In this document: positions 61,795 to 64,000 of the stretch, one piece after another
Position numbering within the stretch: position 1 is the stretch's first letter
How the letters are laid out: every line of letters begins with the position of its first letter
NCBI RefSeq assembly: GCF_019090165.1
Contig: NZ_JAHRIB010000095.1
Span: 1-64,000 of the forward strand
Origin: Streptomyces sp. BV286
Lineage (GTDB): Bacteria > Actinomycetota > Actinomycetes > Streptomycetales > Streptomycetaceae
Direction: 5' to 3'
Length of the DNA: 64,000 nt
The notes under the pieces: generated by a model
The model's database searches: none
What the model was told of the DNA's origin: nothing
The model's input: only the letters and a program-made list of their open reading frames with translations
Position numbers and translations under genes: made by a program

Positions 61795-62817
61795 TCACAG
61801 CCGTCCGATGTCCCCACGAGGCATCTTCGGATGCCGCCGGGGCGGCGTCCGCCCGCTCAGCAGAATGAGCCGGGCGGCCCGATGCCGCTGGCCCGCGTAC
61901 GGCTCCAGCAGCGAGAGCATCACGGCGTCGTCCGCGTCCCGGTCGCCGGCGAGGGCGTATCCGACGATCCCGGGAAGGTGCAGGTCCCCGACCGTCACCG
62001 CGTCCGGCGCCCCATGGCTGCGCTGCACGGTCTCCGCCGAGGTCCACGGCCCGATCCCGGACACCAGCTCCAGTCGCTCGCGGGCCGCCTCCGCGTCGAG
62101 CGCCACGGCCTCCTCCATCCGCCGGGCCACCCGTACGGCCCGCAGGATCGTCGACGCCCGTTTGTTGTCGACCCCGGCCCGATGCCACTCCCACGAGGGA
62201 ATCAGCGACCAGACCCGGGGCTCCGGCATGACGAACATGCGCCCGTCGACGGGCCCGGGCGCGGGCGTCCCGTACTTGCGCACGAGCGAGCGCCAGGCCC
62301 GGTAGGCCTCGTCGGTCGTGACCTTCTGCTCCAGGATCGACGGAATCAGCGACTCCAGCACCAGGCCGGTACGTGTCAGCCGCAGCCCGGGCCGCCGGTG
62401 CCGGGTCGTCGCGACCAGCCGGTGCCGGGGTTCGAAGGCCCCGGGGTCGTCCGCCTCACCGAGCATCAGGGGGAGTTGGTCGAGCAGCCACCGCGCCCCG
62501 GGCCCCCACGCCTCCCCCTCGACGACACCTCCGCGTACGCACACCCGCAGGGTCCCGGGCCCGACGGGCGTGAGGCTGGCCCGCCACACGGCCCCGTCCG
62601 GGGTCCTGCGGAAGGCCGGGTCCGCGGGGCCACGCCGCAGCGGCCCGAGCACCAGGCCCAGGTCGAGCGGCCAGGGCGGCGCCCAGCTCCGTCTCCGCCC
62701 GGCGGCGGCCTCCGTCGGCATCTGCGTCCGGGCCCGCGCCTGGGTCTGCCCGGGCACGACGACATGCCCGCCGCGCACGGTCGTACGCGTGGGTCGCTGT
62801 TCGAAGCGTCCGGCCAC
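61795..62817 (-). CDS. DNA-3-methyladenine glycosylase-like HhH-GPD protein
   Basis: 340 residues of the AlkA/HhH-GPD superfamily. The hairpin motif is LELVSGIGPWTSAETVQRSHG, then the catalytic aspartate region DAVTVGDLHLPG. The preceding block VLESLIPSILEQKVTTDEAYRAWRSLVRKYG is typical of AlkA-type enzymes. It excises alkylated purines in base-excision repair. The start is GTG 62817 with AGGA upstream. fbiB lies upstream on the same strand. Confidence 0.9.
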   Translation of the reverse strand: MAGRFEQRPTRTTVRGGHVVVPGQTQARARTQMPTEAAAGRRRSWAPPWPLDLGLVLGPLRRGPADPAFRRTPDGAVWRASLTPVGPGTLRVCVRGGVVEGEAWGPGARWLLDQLPLMLGEADDPGAFEPRHRLVATTRHRRPGLRLTRTGLVLESLIPSILEQKVTTDEAYRAWRSLVRKYGTPAPGPVDGRMFVMPEPRVWSLIPSWEWHRAGVDNKRASTILRAVRVARRMEEAVALDAEAARERLELVSGIGPWTSAETVQRSHGAPDAVTVGDLHLPGIVGYALAGDRDADDAVMLSLLEPYAGQRHRAARLILLSGRTPPRRHPKMPRGDIGRL

Positions 62818-62909
62818 GGAGAGGGTCCTGGGAGTGTTCGGGAAGGGAGGCCCGGGGAGCGGGCTGAGGGGAGGGATCGGGGCGGTGCCCTACGAGAGTA
62901 GGGCCGACG

Positions 62910-64000
62910 TCAGCGGACCTCGATGAAAACCCCGGCATCCCGCTCGGGCCGGGCCTTCGGTTCCCCGGCCGCGTGTCCCACGGCGACGGCTCCCATGGGA
63001 TCCCAGCTCTCCGGCAGTCCGAGCACGTCCCGCACGACGTCCCGGCAGAACATCGTCGACGACACCCACGCGGACCCGAGCCGCTCCCCGGCGAGCGCGA
63101 CCAGGAAGTTCTGCACACCGGCGCCCGTGGCGACCACGAACATCTCCCGCTCGGCCCCGTCACGCCGGGCGTCCCCGTACGTGTGCGACCCGTCCATGAC
63201 GAGACACGGGACGACGAGGTACGGCGCCCTGCGCAGCACGTCCCCGCGTCGCACCCGCTTGGCGATGGACTCCGCGCTCTTGCCGTCCCGCTCCAGGTCG
63301 GTGATCCAGGCGTCCCGCATGGCGTCGAGGAGCCGCGTGCGCGACGCGGCCGACTCCAGGAGGACGAATCTCCACGGCGTCGTGTGGTGCGGGGCCGGCG
63401 CGGTCACGGCCGCGGCCACCGCGCGCCGCACGGCGCCCGGGTCCACCGGCTCGTCGGTGAAGTCCCGGACGGTACGCCGCTGGGTGACGGCCTCCCGTAC
63501 GGCCTCGGAGGTCCCGAGCCGGAACATGTCGTCGCGGGCGCCCCGGACCATCCCGCGGGTCCCCTCGTCGGCGTCGTCCGTGCCCACCAGGTGGGGCAGT
63601 CCGCGGACGACGGCGACGGGCAGCCCGGCGGCCTTGCCCTTGACCAGGTCACCCGCGGCGGCGAGCTCGTCGGCGGTCGCGACGACGGTCGCGCCGAGCG
63701 GGTTGCCGTGCGCGTCCGTGCCGCCCCGCAGATCGTCGAGCACGCGCACACCGGCGGCCCCGATGGCGACATCGGTGAGCCCGGTCCGCCACGGCCGCCC
63801 GAACGTGTCCGTGACCACGACGCCGACCTCCACGCCGAGCGCGTCCCGCAGGCCGTCCCGGATCGCCCGCGCCGAGGCGTCCGGGTCCTCGGGGAGCAGC
63901 AGCACCGTCCCGGCGGGCGTGTTGGAGGCGTCGACCCCGGCCGCGGCCATCACGAGCCCCTGCCGGTTCTCCACGATCCGCAGCGGCCCGCGCCGGGCCA
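62910..64000 (-). CDS. fbiB: Coenzyme F420:L-glutamate ligase FbiB, 5' end missing
   Basis: The gene runs off the right edge; the upstream residues [20 protein letters not shown] continue beyond the window, so the GTG at 63974 is internal. FbiB adds glutamates to F420-0. The visible part has the end of the CofE ligase domain ([39 protein letters not shown]) and the C-terminal nitroreductase-like domain ([49 protein letters not shown]). The fusion of ligase and nitroreductase domains is typical of actinobacteria. Confidence 0.94.
   Translation of the reverse strand, partial: ARRGPLRIVENRQGLVMAAAGVDASNTPAGTVLLLPEDPDASARAIRDGLRDALGVEVGVVVTDTFGRPWRTGLTDVAIGAAGVRVLDDLRGGTDAHGNPLGATVVATADELAAAGDLVKGKAAGLPVAVVRGLPHLVGTDDADEGTRGMVRGARDDMFRLGTSEAVREAVTQRRTVRDFTDEPVDPGAVRRAVAAAVTAPAPHHTTPWRFVLLESAASRTRLLDAMRDAWITDLERDGKSAESIAKRVRRGDVLRRAPYLVVPCLVMDGSHTYGDARRDGAEREMFVVATGAGVQNFLVALAGERLGSAWVSSTMFCRDVVRDVLGLPESWDPMGAVAVGHAAGEPKARPERDAGVFIEVR

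Noticed and set aside
1..64000. tRNA, rRNA, insertion sequence, prophage or integrase genes
   Set aside because: No cloverleaf with CCA-like end, no rRNA-like stretch and no transposase, integrase or phage protein was found on reading; a tRNA scan would be needed to exclude a small one.

Overview
The window is a high-GC actinobacterial chromosome segment, almost certainly Streptomyces. The signs are G/C-rich third codon positions, many GTG and some TTG starts, ATGA/GTGA stop-start overlaps, the order rpoA-rplQ-truA ... rplM-rpsI-glmM ... coaA-glmS-acpS-nnr-alr-tsaE-tsaB-rimI-tsaD, several LytR-CpsA-Psr (LCP) proteins, and an F420 biosynthesis gene (fbiB) at the right edge. I saw no rRNA, tRNA, insertion sequence, integrase or CRISPR array.

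Layout. (1) 1-2179: end of rpoA, rplQ, truA. (2) 2370-9794: five genes lying between truA and the rplM operon. They are a processive cellulose-synthase-like GT2, a GH26-like lipoprotein, two GT-C membrane glycosyltransferases with long low-complexity N-termini, and a polyprenyl-phosphate-sugar-synthase-like GT2. The first four are joined by ATGA overlaps. They read as one exopolysaccharide or cell-wall-glycan machine and are my best candidate for an undescribed system. (3) 9909-12313: a membrane protein, then rplM-rpsI behind a clear promoter. (4) 12643-28424: glmM, a DUF389 membrane protein, coaA, glmS, acpS, nnr, an L,D-transpeptidase, alr, a hydrolase, tsaE, a small iron-box-like-linked ORF, a degenerate L,D-transpeptidase-like protein, tsaB-rimI-tsaD and a small protein. 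These mostly supply cell-wall precursors, cofactors and the t6A tRNA modification. (5) 28633-35494: a LacI-controlled sugar operon (binding protein, two permeases, intracellular GH3 enzyme), organised like bxlREFGA. (6) 35648-64000: cell-envelope region with six LCP proteins, a dipeptidase-like pseudoenzyme, UDP-glucose dehydrogenase, a family 2 glycosyltransferase, a MacAB-like efflux system, a PGRP amidase, a sugar-nucleotide pyrophosphorylase, an AlkA-like DNA glycosylase, and fbiB running off the edge.

Two cross-cutting features stand out. A GC-rich repeat (core GCGCAGTTCCCCGCGCCCC) occurs at five intergenic sites. At two of them it forms tandem arrays with a strict 28-29 bp period. Several promoter regions also carry conspicuous inverted repeats next to a plausible regulator or regulated gene: GTTACC sites beside a CGNR protein, CGAAACWTTCG-type sites around the LacI gene, an AAYGATCACT repeat before the efflux operon, and an iron-box-like site before a 57-aa ORF.

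All functional calls rest on motifs and family knowledge read from the translated sequence. No database search was run, and starts were chosen by ribosome-binding site, overlap and expected N-terminus.
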